DNA from: an uncultured Rothia sp.
GTDB taxonomy: Bacteria > Actinomycetota > Actinomycetes > Actinomycetales > Micrococcaceae
Direction: 5' to 3'
Assembly (NCBI RefSeq): GCF_937976295.1
Contig: NZ_CALJRY010000062.1
Coordinates: forward strand, 1 to 6,375
Length of the DNA: 6,375 nt
Position numbers and translations under genes: made by a program
Shown here: positions 1-5,043 of the stretch, piece after piece
Layout of the letters: the number at the start of each line of letters is the position of its first letter
Numbering within the stretch: the first letter of the stretch is position 1
Notes under the pieces: model-generated
Seen by the model: the letters and a program-made list of their open reading frames with translations, nothing else
What the model was told of the DNA's origin: nothing
Databases searched by the model: none

Positions 1-1
1 T

Positions 2-307
2 GCTGAGACTGCCGCACCCGCGGCAGACCAGCAGAAGGCGGGGGAGAGCGCTACCGAGCAGAAGGATGATACTTCGGTTGCGGTTCAGAATACCGGCGCT
101 CAGGATACGCCTGCCCAGAAGACTGAAGCAAAGGTATCTGACGATCAGAAGGTTGCCGCTGGTGCCCAGCAGAAGCGTGAGCAGCTGGCGGCTACCGGCG
201 CCTCCAATGTGCTGGTCATTAGCGCCGCTGGGTCGCTGTCACTGCTTGCCGGTATGCGTTTGAGCCGCCGTCGCCGTAGTGAGATGCAGCTCAGTTCTCG
301 CCGCTAA
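2..307 (+). CDS. C-terminal end of a LAxTG-anchored cell-surface protein (5' part outside window)
   Basis: Only the last 101 residues are visible. The frame is open from the left edge and ends at TAA 305-307. Visible residues 1-61 are a hydrophilic Ala/Gln/Lys/Asp/Thr-rich stalk. Then comes LAATG (visible residues 62-66, bases 185-199), a hydrophobic segment (about 67-85), and the basic run RRRR (89-92) with a short tail ending in RR. This order of pentapeptide, hydrophobic helix and positive tail is the classic sortase sorting signal. LAxTG is the substrate type established for class E sortases of Actinobacteria, so covalent linkage to peptidoglycan is the likely fate. The visible part shows no globular domain, so whether this is a fourth member of the downstream paralogue family cannot be decided here. 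A strong terminator follows about 40 bases after the stop. Confidence 0.85.
   Translation, partial: AETAAPAADQQKAGESATEQKDDTSVAVQNTGAQDTPAQKTEAKVSDDQKVAAGAQQKREQLAATGASNVLVISAAGSLSLLAGMRLSRRRRSEMQLSSRR
185..199 (+). other. LAATG sorting pentapeptide
   Basis: These codons encode LAATG, 35 residues before the end of the upstream partial protein, directly before the hydrophobic anchor and Arg-rich tail. It fits the LAxTG pattern of class E sortases, where cleavage is expected between Thr and Gly. It is the only clean sortase motif in the window. Confidence 0.75.
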
Positions 308-347
308 AACGGGTTAAATATTGCCCCACTAGGCAAAACATGCATAT

Positions 348-404
348 AGATGTAGGGATGTTCGAAATGCAAGATTCGAGCATCCCTGCATCTTTAACTT
401 TTTC
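348..404 (+). terminator. Rho-independent terminator of the upstream surface-protein gene
   Basis: A long inverted repeat pairs 348-366 with 375-393 (19 pairs including two G-U wobbles) around an 8-nt loop (367-374). It is followed by a T-rich stretch at about 393-403 (TTTAACTTTTTC). The stem starts 40 bases after the TAA at 307. It should insulate the next gene from upstream transcription; the promoter for that gene begins inside its T-rich tail. Confidence 0.8.
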
Positions 405-422
405 TAAGGTTATACCTATAAT
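393..422 (+). promoter_or_regulatory. Candidate promoter for the first complete surface-protein gene
   Basis: A perfect TATAAT lies at 417-422. The best -35 at suitable distance is a weak TTTAAC at 393-398 (18-base spacer), which overlaps the T-rich tail of the preceding terminator. Transcription would start near 429-430, giving a leader of about 180 nt before the ATG at 611. The -10 is convincing and the -35 is not. Confidence 0.45.
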
Positions 423-478
423 TTAGAGTGCTGTCATAGACGGTACTATCACTCTTTACTGCCTCGTTCACACGGGGT

Positions 479-503
479 GGGGGAAACGCTGTGAAGCGCC
501 TCC
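479..503 (+). promoter_or_regulatory. Leader hairpin with GTGA tetraloop
   Basis: GGGGG (479-483) pairs with CCTCC (499-503) with one G-U pair, then a three-A bulge (484-486), then CGCT (487-490) pairs with AGCG (495-498) around the loop GTGA (491-494), a GNRA-type tetraloop. The loop holds a GTG that could start a small ORF, and the lower left strand would be its ribosome-binding site. If formed, the hairpin would hide both. Confidence 0.4.
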
Positions 504-604
504 GGTCACCGATATCAGAGAACCGTTCATTCTGCGCCTACTTCCGACCTTTGGGCACAGGAGTCACACGACGATTCATCACACTCACTCACTCACGAAA
601 ATAG
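491..604 (+). CDS. Possible 37-residue upstream ORF in the leader (speculative)
   Basis: GTG 491 opens 37 codons ending at TAG 602-604. GGGGG at 479-483, seven bases before the GTG, could serve as ribosome-binding site. The peptide starts VKRLRSPISE, is basic, and resembles nothing I recognise. It is in the same frame as the following gene, and its stop overlaps that gene's AGGTGA ribosome-binding sequence, so translational coupling or attenuation is conceivable. Against it: the codons include many that the neighbouring genes use sparingly (TCA, ATA, CGA, ACA), and the GTG sits in a hairpin loop. It may simply be an open stretch. Confidence 0.18.
   Translation: MKRLRSPISENRSFCAYFRPLGTGVTRRFITLTHSRK
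582..596 (+). repeat. Short CACT tetranucleotide repeat
   Basis: Three full CACT units plus CAC lie 15-29 bases upstream of the ATG at 611, just before the ribosome-binding sequence. The tract is too short to be confidently called a slippage-prone phase-variation repeat. Confidence 0.5.
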
Positions 605-610
605 GTGACC

Positions 611-2422
611 ATGTTTTCCACGCAGCGTGCCTGCCGCGGCGCGGCGCTAGTAGCGTCTGCCGCCCTCGGTTTGGGCGGCTCCGTCGCGCCTGCAACTCTG
701 GCCCCCGCTACCTTTGCATCTGCCGCTCACGCGCAGACTCAGCGGCCTGAAAAGCCTGAACTTCCCATCGCCGTCGCCGCCGATGTGGTCAGCCACAACA
801 TTACCCTGGACTTGGTTGCTCAGAGCAAAGACTACACCCTGCTGTCGTTGACCGGCGTAACCTCTTTGGAGAATCTGAAGGTTCGCCTGGTCGCCATTTC
901 CGTTGACGACGGTCCCGTGGCGGCGATGACTGTTCCCGCCTCCCAGATGACTGCCTCTCTGAACGATGAGGGTGCACTGGAGGTCAGTATTCACCAGCGC
1001 CTGAACGTTGAGCAGCCGTACATGGTGGAAATTGAGAATCTGAGCAACGGCGAGACTATCTCCGTTGAGTTTATGCCCGAACATGGTGCGTCCCTTGACG
1101 AGATCATGGCGAGTCGCCAGAACATTTTCTTCCCCGACACCCCCGGTGTTCCCCGCACTAACCGCGTGGAGGCGAACCCCGCCCCCGAGGTGTCCCTGAG
1201 CCCCAGCGCATCCCCGAGTGCCGCGAAGGATAGCCCGCGCCCGACGGTTGCCCCGGCACCTTCTGAGGCGCCGTCTGCATCGCAGAGCGCTTCGGCGCGT
1301 CCTTCCGCGAGCGCGTCTGCTAGCGCCTCGGCGAGTGCATCCGCGAGTGCTTCTGCTGACGATGCGGTGCCCGCTGAGGTGACCGAGGACCGTCTGCTGG
1401 TGCACTCCCGCTCTAATCAGGCTCCCGCGGAGACCCGCGAGGCGACCCTGGAAATTTCTACCGCAGAACTGCGCGGCTCGGATGAGCTGCAGCCGATTAG
1501 CGTGCGCGCTAGGAACGTGGCGGAGAGCGGCTTGGGCTATGACGTGATGGTCTTTGAAATGCCCGCCGACGGTGGTGCCGTGGGTTCGCCGCTGGCGACC
1601 ACGCATGTGAGCCCTCAGCAGGTGGCTGACGCTTCTTTCTCCGCTGATTTGAAGGTTCCCGGCACTTCTTTGAATGCGGGCAAGCGCTACCGTGTGGTTG
1701 TGGTGGGCGGTGACTCCACTGAGGAGCTGAAGCTCATGGCGACCAGCACTTTTGGTGTGAGCGTGATTCAGCGTGCTGTTCCTGTTGATTCGGCTCCGAG
1801 GCCTACGAATACTGTTGTTCGCCCGCTGGTCCCGGTGATTTCTGAGGCGAATCAGCGGGTGAGTCCTTCGGCTCCTTCGGGCTATGTGAGCCCTGCGGGC
1901 TCTTCAGATGCCTCTGCAGACGCTCAGGGTTTGGTGACTGATTCTGTCGCTAAGATTCCGTCGGCGGATGGCGCTCTGGGCTATATTATGCAGGCGCAGC
2001 AGTCTGCGCGTGCGATTACCGCGCAGGCTCGTAGTTCTGTGGCTGAGACTGCGGTGGTTCCTTCGACGATGGTGATGTCTGGTTATGCAGTGATGCTGCC
2101 CGGTCGTACTGTGGTGAACCTGTTGGGTTACCAGCCTCTTGAGGGGGAGACGGTGACTGTTGCTTCGCCGCAGGAGAATGCGGGTGCTGCGGGTTCGGGT
2201 AGTTTCTATACGCGTAGCTCGAAGTCGCGCGGTGATTCTTCCGGTTCGAAGCTGGAGGCGAGCGCCCAGGATAATGGCCCTCTGCCGGAGGGTACTTTGC
2301 CGCTGAGTATTGCCCTGCTGGGTTCGGTTGCCTTTGTGGGTACTGCTGTGGCGGTTAACGTGTATCGTCGTCGCCTTGAGGGTGCTGAAGAGCTGGGCGC
2401 TGGAGAGCCGGGTGCTGAGTAG
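611..2422 (+). CDS. Exported, C-terminally anchored two-module surface protein (paralogue 1)
   Basis: The protein has 603 residues. ATG 611 is preferred over in-frame GTG 605 because AGGTGA (603-608) aligns with the 16S rRNA tail at proper distance from 611, while GTG 605 lies inside that site; a TAG at 602 excludes earlier starts. Residues 1-41 are a signal peptide (Arg6, Arg9, Ala/Leu-rich core, likely cleavage after AHA). Residues about 55-157 are an N-terminal beta-rich module. Residues about 189-249 are a Pro/Ser/Ala spacer ending in nine Ser-Ala pairs. Residues about 280-384 are the module shared with the two downstream proteins (GYDV at 309-312, PG at 350-351). Residues 385-555 are a Ser/Ala/Gly-rich stalk. 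LPEGT (558-562), a membrane segment (563-585) and RRR (586-588) form the anchor. LPEGT resembles but does not match LPxTG, so wall linkage is uncertain. No enzyme motif is visible. Mature part lacks Cys. Function unknown; envelope protein or adhesin is inferred. Confidence 0.9.
   Translation: MFSTQRACRGAALVASAALGLGGSVAPATLAPATFASAAHAQTQRPEKPELPIAVAADVVSHNITLDLVAQSKDYTLLSLTGVTSLENLKVRLVAISVDDGPVAAMTVPASQMTASLNDEGALEVSIHQRLNVEQPYMVEIENLSNGETISVEFMPEHGASLDEIMASRQNIFFPDTPGVPRTNRVEANPAPEVSLSPSASPSAAKDSPRPTVAPAPSEAPSASQSASARPSASASASASASASASASADDAVPAEVTEDRLLVHSRSNQAPAETREATLEISTAELRGSDELQPISVRARNVAESGLGYDVMVFEMPADGGAVGSPLATTHVSPQQVADASFSADLKVPGTSLNAGKRYRVVVVGGDSTEELKLMATSTFGVSVIQRAVPVDSAPRPTNTVVRPLVPVISEANQRVSPSAPSGYVSPAGSSDASADAQGLVTDSVAKIPSADGALGYIMQAQQSARAITAQARSSVAETAVVPSTMVMSGYAVMLPGRTVVNLLGYQPLEGETVTVASPQENAGAAGSGSFYTRSSKSRGDSSGSKLEASAQDNGPLPEGTLPLSIALLGSVAFVGTAVAVNVYRRRLEGAEELGAGEPGAE
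1304..1357 (+). repeat. (Ser-Ala)9 dipeptide tract encoded by mixed codons
   Basis: Nine consecutive Ser-Ala pairs (residues 232-249 of paralogue 1) lie between the N-terminal and central modules. Serine codons alternate between TCN and AGY types (TCC, AGC, TCT, AGC, TCG, AGT and so on), and all four Ala codons occur. The DNA is therefore not a simple repeat although the protein is. The tract probably forms an extended flexible spacer. Confidence 0.85.
1448..1762 (+). repeat. Shared paralogue module, copy 1 (protein-level repeat)
   Basis: Residues about 280-384 of paralogue 1. From GYD at 309-311 to Tyr360 the segment aligns without gaps over 52 positions with the other two copies. Fifteen positions are identical in all three: G, Y, D, V, E, G, G, L, H, F, P, G, L, G and Y. 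Alternating hydrophobic residues point to a beta-sandwich, probably Ig-like. This copy is the most divergent, having GSPL where the others have GDAL. Confidence 0.7.
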
Positions 2423-2742
2423 CTCCCGATTCTGGATCTTCGCGTTGTGGGGTGTGTTCGGCTCTCTGCAGGGGAGTCGTTGAGCGGGAGGCGCTCTGCC
2501 GGGTGCGTGCTGATTGGGTACGTGTTCGGTGGGGTGCCTTCTGTGTATCTGGGTGTCGACCCTGTTGCGTAATGGATCTGTTGTGCCTTGGGAGCGGTGT
2601 AAAAAACTCTTTTTCGTGCACTCGTGGGAATGTTTATGGCATTCGAATTTTACGTTATTTATATCTCAGTAAAGTATTTAATTCCCTTTTATTTCGGTAA
2701 TTATTGCGACATAAAGTTTTAGCACATGAATGCAATGCAACA
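2423..2742. other. Gene-free spacer with sharp composition change
   Basis: No convincing gene is present. The first part (to about 2595) is very poor in A and rich in G and T; by hand count, 2431-2560 has 55 G, 40 T, 26 C and 9 A. From about 2600 to 2760 the sequence becomes AT-rich, with short runs such as AAAAAA (2601-2606) and TTTTT (2610-2614). No clear terminator follows the TAG at 2420-2422; the best hairpins are a weak one over the stop (CGGG 2409-2412 with CCCG 2425-2428) and GGGT/ACCC at 2551-2562, both lacking a T-tract. TGCAAT occurs at 2731-2736 and again at 2748-2753, near the next promoter. Confidence 0.6.
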
Positions 2743-2772
2743 TTAAGTGCAATATCCGTGTTAGGCTAGGGT
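2743..2772 (+). promoter_or_regulatory. Candidate promoter for the second surface-protein gene
   Basis: TAGGGT at 2767-2772 is a good actinomycete-type -10. An alternative, TAGGCT, overlaps at 2762-2767. The -35 is poor; TTAAGT at 2743-2748 is the best at an 18-base spacing. The AT-rich stretch immediately upstream could help as an UP-like element. The start would be near 2779, giving a leader of about 90 nt. Confidence 0.4.
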
Positions 2773-2778
2773 GTAACC

Positions 2779-2865
2779 GACGTACTGGTGCGCAAATACC
2801 TGGATAGAAACACCGGCTTGTGGTGAGCCTTCCCTAGTCCACGCTTTGCGCCTACATCGCTTGAA
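2779..2865 (+). promoter_or_regulatory. Structured 5' leader of the second surface-protein gene
   Basis: GCGCAAA (2790-2796) is perfectly complementary to TTTGCGC (2845-2851), a 7-bp closing stem around most of the leader, extended by GTA (2782-2784) with TAC (2853-2855) across unpaired bases. Inside are two mutually exclusive small hairpins: CACC 2811-2814 with GGTG 2822-2825, or GGCT 2815-2818 with AGCC 2826-2829. GTG 2788 could open a 12-codon ORF (MRKYLDRNTGLW) ending at TGA 2824. No Shine-Dalgarno sequence precedes the main start, so this fold may matter for translation. I do not recognise a riboswitch family. Confidence 0.3.
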
Positions 2866-4701
2866 ATGGCATACATGACTATCACTCGACTTCCGAAACA
2901 CATTCATGCTTTTTCGCTTGCCGCCGCTTTGGGTGCAAGCGCTTTTGTGCTTCCTGGCGCCTCCGCAGTAGAGGCTGAAGCCATTAATGTGAATGATTGT
3001 CTGGCTGCTCTGGTTAATAGCGAATTTGATTCGAGCTGCCCCTATGAAGACCTCGAAATTGAGGTTGATACCATCGAGATTCGCGTGCAGTCCATTAAGG
3101 ATGGCAAAGCGACCCTGAAGCTTGCACCTCTTTACGAGGGTGGCTATGTGGGTGACGCATCCAAGGTCTACCTGGTGTTGCAGTACTACAGCACCTCTGG
3201 CGCGCTGCTCGGATCTGACATCTATGAGCCTTCTGCCCTGCAGGTTGAGCGCGCCGATGACGGCTCAATGCTCGTCACCTTTGAGATGCCGCAGATGCCC
3301 CAGGAAGGTTACTACTCCATCAGTGCCATGGATCTGGTGACCTCCGACGCGGGTTACGGCGAATTCATGGTTTCCGAGGGTTCCCTCGTACCGCACGCTA
3401 TTCCGGTTGAGGATGACTCTGACGAGGTTGTGGTGGACAAGAAGGAGAGTGCCCACCATGTGCCGACCATTGATGAGCTGAAGGCACAGGAAAAGCTCCG
3501 CGAAGAGGAGCAGGAGAAGCAGCAGGCTGCAGATCAGAAGGGTAGCAAGGATAAGGTCAAGACTGAGGTTCCCTCTGAAGCTTCTGAAAACCCGAACCTC
3601 GAAACCCACACTCAGAAGCTGGAACAGGTCCCGGGCGGATCGACCTCTTCTCGTGATACTCAGACCCTGAGCGTTTCGGAACTGAAGGTTGCGTATGCTG
3701 AGGTTCGCTCTGATAAGGAAACCAAGCCGGTGACTATCAGTGCAGAGCGCCTGCCCGTGAACGCGGCTGGCTACGACCTGATCGTGGTTGAAACCGACAT
3801 GAGCGGCAACCACATGGGTGATGCACTGTCCATTACGCACATCAGCTCTAATCGCATCGTCAATGGCGCGTTCAAGGAAGAGATTGGTATGCCCGGTTCT
3901 CTATTGAAGACCGGCTCGGTGTACACCGCTTACCTGGTCCGTGCGGACGATACTGAGTATGCGGAAGAAGTTGTCTCGGTGCGATTCAAAGTCAGCGGTG
4001 AGGCGACCGGTAGCGCAGCCTCCTCGACGAAGGATGAGAAGCCCAGCCAGGATGCCAACGCATCGCTCACGCCCAGCACCAATGCGGCCGAGGCGACCGA
4101 CGCCGCTCAGGGTCGCCCCTCCGCTGCTACTAGCGCCGTCTCGACCCGCTCTGATGCAACCCAATCGGGTTCAGACCAGTCTGCCACGAGCGCACCCCGC
4201 TCCACCTTGGATGCGGTGAACGCCATGTCTAAGGCAAATGAAGCGAAGGCTGAGCGTCAGCGTCAGGCCCTGCAGGCTTTGGCTCAGGCACGTACGATGA
4301 GCCCCCGTTCGGCTTTTGAGCCGACCCGCACTAACCAGATTTCGGCGTACAGCTCGGGTTCTGACCCGGCGTCTATCGCTGTCGCTGCGAATTCTGGTAC
4401 GGTCGCCCAGGGGTCCACGAGCGATGCCACCTCCGGTAATGGCAATAAGGGCTTCACGCCCGTCATCCACTCGGAAACCAATACTCGTTCTGCCGCGGTG
4501 AATTCGACCACCACTCAGGTGCACTCCAACGCGAATGCTGATCGTCAGGACGGTGTGAAGGCTGTAGCTTCCGCGACATCTCCTGCCGGCGAAGAGGTTG
4601 CCCAGCACGGTGCGGCTTTCTGGATTCTGGGAGGCGTTGGTCTGACCCTGGTGGTTGGTGCCGCGTGGATGGCTCACCGTAGGGGAGTCCTTGGTGGCTA
4701 G
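2866..4701 (+). CDS. Exported, membrane-anchored two-module surface protein (paralogue 2)
   Basis: The protein has 611 residues from ATG 2866. ATG 2875 is an alternative; neither has a clear ribosome-binding site, and a TGA at 2824 closes the frame upstream with no start between. Residues 1-34 are a signal peptide (likely cleavage after ASA). Cys45 and Cys58 are the only cysteines and could form a disulfide. Residues about 66-172 are an N-terminal beta-rich module. Residues about 182-234 are a Glu/Lys/Gln-rich, probably helical or coiled-coil spacer. Residues about 274-377 are the shared module (KPVTI 287-291, GYDL 302-305, GDAL 318-321, PG 343-344). Residues 378-575 are a Ser/Thr/Ala stalk with a short Ala/Gln/Arg helical patch (MSKANEAKAERQRQALQALA). 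The end is VAQHG (578-582), a membrane segment (583-603) and HRRGVLGG. VAQHG occupies the sortase-motif position but fits no known sorting consensus, so membrane anchoring alone is likely. No enzyme motif seen; function unknown. Confidence 0.9.
   Translation: MAYMTITRLPKHIHAFSLAAALGASAFVLPGASAVEAEAINVNDCLAALVNSEFDSSCPYEDLEIEVDTIEIRVQSIKDGKATLKLAPLYEGGYVGDASKVYLVLQYYSTSGALLGSDIYEPSALQVERADDGSMLVTFEMPQMPQEGYYSISAMDLVTSDAGYGEFMVSEGSLVPHAIPVEDDSDEVVVDKKESAHHVPTIDELKAQEKLREEEQEKQQAADQKGSKDKVKTEVPSEASENPNLETHTQKLEQVPGGSTSSRDTQTLSVSELKVAYAEVRSDKETKPVTISAERLPVNAAGYDLIVVETDMSGNHMGDALSITHISSNRIVNGAFKEEIGMPGSLLKTGSVYTAYLVRADDTEYAEEVVSVRFKVSGEATGSAASSTKDEKPSQDANASLTPSTNAAEATDAAQGRPSAATSAVSTRSDATQSGSDQSATSAPRSTLDAVNAMSKANEAKAERQRQALQALAQARTMSPRSAFEPTRTNQISAYSSGSDPASIAVAANSGTVAQGSTSDATSGNGNKGFTPVIHSETNTRSAAVNSTTTQVHSNANADRQDGVKAVASATSPAGEEVAQHGAAFWILGGVGLTLVVGAAWMAHRRGVLGG
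3685..3996 (+). repeat. Shared paralogue module, copy 2 (protein-level repeat)
   Basis: Residues about 274-377 of paralogue 2. In the 52-position gapless block starting at Gly302, about half the residues are identical to copy 3. Shared elements are KPVTI, GYDL, GDAL, an invariant His (325) and MPG/VPG, with a closing RFxV strand. The pattern of a strand ending in a polar turn, then xPGxxLxxG, then an aromatic strand resembles Ig-like repeats of actinobacterial secreted proteins; that assignment is inferred. Confidence 0.75.
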
Positions 4702-4762
4702 CGCTCCTAATCCGTGCTTTGTGACGGCACTGTATATGATGTTCTTTGTTTCATGAGGACTG

Positions 4763-4803
4763 TTCGCCCCCGCTATCTGTAGGTGCAGATAGCGGGGGCG
4801 AAT
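4763..4803 (+). terminator. Perfect 17-bp stem terminator after paralogue 2
   Basis: Bases 4763-4779 are exactly complementary to 4786-4802, with a six-base loop (TAGGTG, 4780-4785). The core includes a GCCCCCGC/GCGGGGGC block. It lies 61 bases after the TAG at 4701. Only AATTA follows, with no real T-tract, so it is a non-canonical stem-only terminator, or it could stabilise the 3' end of the mRNA. The symmetry would act on both strands. Confidence 0.7.
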
Positions 4804-4841
4804 TACGTGTTCAGGGTGTTCAAAAAACATCTACCTTCACA

Positions 4842-4870
4842 TGAACAAACCTTAAAGTTCGTGATAGGGT
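4842..4870 (+). promoter_or_regulatory. Candidate promoter for the third surface-protein gene
   Basis: TGAACA (4842-4847; four of six match TTGACA) is followed by a 17-base spacer and TAGGGT (4865-4870), the same -10 hexamer as proposed for paralogue 2. Transcription would start near 4877 and give a leader of about 160 nt. Confidence 0.45.
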
Positions 4871-4995
4871 TGAAATAACCGATAAATAGATGCGTGCTAC
4901 TTCCATGTCTTCACCGCTGGAAATGCGAGGCGGAGTAGGGTGCGACTTTTCCGGGGACCTTGCACTCCTGGAGGCTCCCAAGAGCATACGAAGAC

Positions 4996-5043
4996 ATGCC
5001 GCTAGCATGCATCAATTCCACCATGAAAAGACGCACTGCATGA
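4996..5043 (+). other. Possible 15-codon upstream ORF overlapping the next start (ATGA)
   Basis: ATG 4996, with an internal in-frame ATG at 5023, encodes MPLACINSTMKRRTA and stops at TGA 5041-5043. That TGA overlaps the ATG 5040-5042 of the surface-protein gene in an ATGA arrangement typical of translational coupling. The sequence from 5023 (MKRRTA) looks like the start of a signal peptide, so an alternative is that this was once the true start, now out of frame by one base. The ribosome-binding sites are weak, so it could equally be chance. Confidence 0.2.

Larger units (their letters stand above)
430..610 (+). promoter_or_regulatory. Long 5' leader of the first complete surface-protein gene
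   Basis: This is the untranslated stretch between the candidate promoter and the ATG at 611. It contains a compact hairpin (479-503), a possible small ORF (491-604) and a CACT repeat (582-596), and ends in the Shine-Dalgarno-like AGGTGA at 603-608. The leader is long for an actinomycete gene, which suggests post-transcriptional control, but it matches no riboswitch class I can recognise. Confidence 0.35.
4702..5039. other. Intergenic region between paralogues 2 and 3
   Basis: No convincing gene. It contains a near-perfect hairpin terminator (4763-4802), a promoter (4842-4870) and a leader of about 160 nt. The leader can form alternative pairings: GGAGT (4932-4936) with ACTCC (4964-4968), or GGGTGC (4938-4943) with GCACTC (4962-4967). 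A GGAGG (4970-4974) looks like a ribosome-binding site but has no start codon at proper distance. A CATGC/GCATG hairpin (4995-5009) sits just before the start. The reverse-strand open stretch across 4820-5008 has no credible protein character. Confidence 0.6.

Noticed and set aside
66..263. Arg-rich 65-codon ORF at the left edge
   Set aside because: It is a shifted-frame shadow of the anchored surface protein, whose LAATG, membrane helix and basic tail are unmistakable in the other frame.
321..336. TTGCC/GGCAA hairpin just after the first stop codon
   Set aside because: Only five pairs and no T-tract; the much stronger hairpin at 348-393 explains termination.
430..610. c-di-AMP (ydaO-type) or cobalamin riboswitch in the paralogue 1 leader
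   Set aside because: A GGGGGAAA-type element and nearby helices invited the idea, but the conserved core motifs of those classes could not be placed.
647..1606. Long reverse-strand open frame (319 codons) opposite paralogue 1
   Set aside because: Its predicted protein is Arg/Gly/His-rich with no domain, it lies wholly opposite a well-supported gene, and such antisense openness is expected in GC-rich coding DNA.
2452..2700. 82-codon + strand ORF in the spacer after paralogue 1
   Set aside because: The Cys/Val/Arg-rich peptide reflects G/T-rich DNA, it runs across the sharp composition change into AT-rich DNA, and it has no good ribosome-binding site or recognisable feature.
536..2855. Shared 9-mer TGCGCCTAC in the leaders of paralogues 1 and 2
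   Set aside because: A single 9-base match between two leaders of this size is within chance expectation, the flanks do not align, and it is not found in the third leader.
3265..3840. Reverse-strand open frame with a Leu-rich stretch opposite paralogue 2
   Set aside because: The Leu run is the complement of the Glu/Gln/Lys-rich spacer codons (GAG, CAG and AAG read as CTC, CTG and CTT). It is an antisense artefact.
4171..4830. Reverse-strand open frame covering the end of paralogue 2 and the terminator
   Set aside because: It runs through a perfect terminator stem, has no domain, and overlaps a clear membrane-anchor coding region on the + strand.
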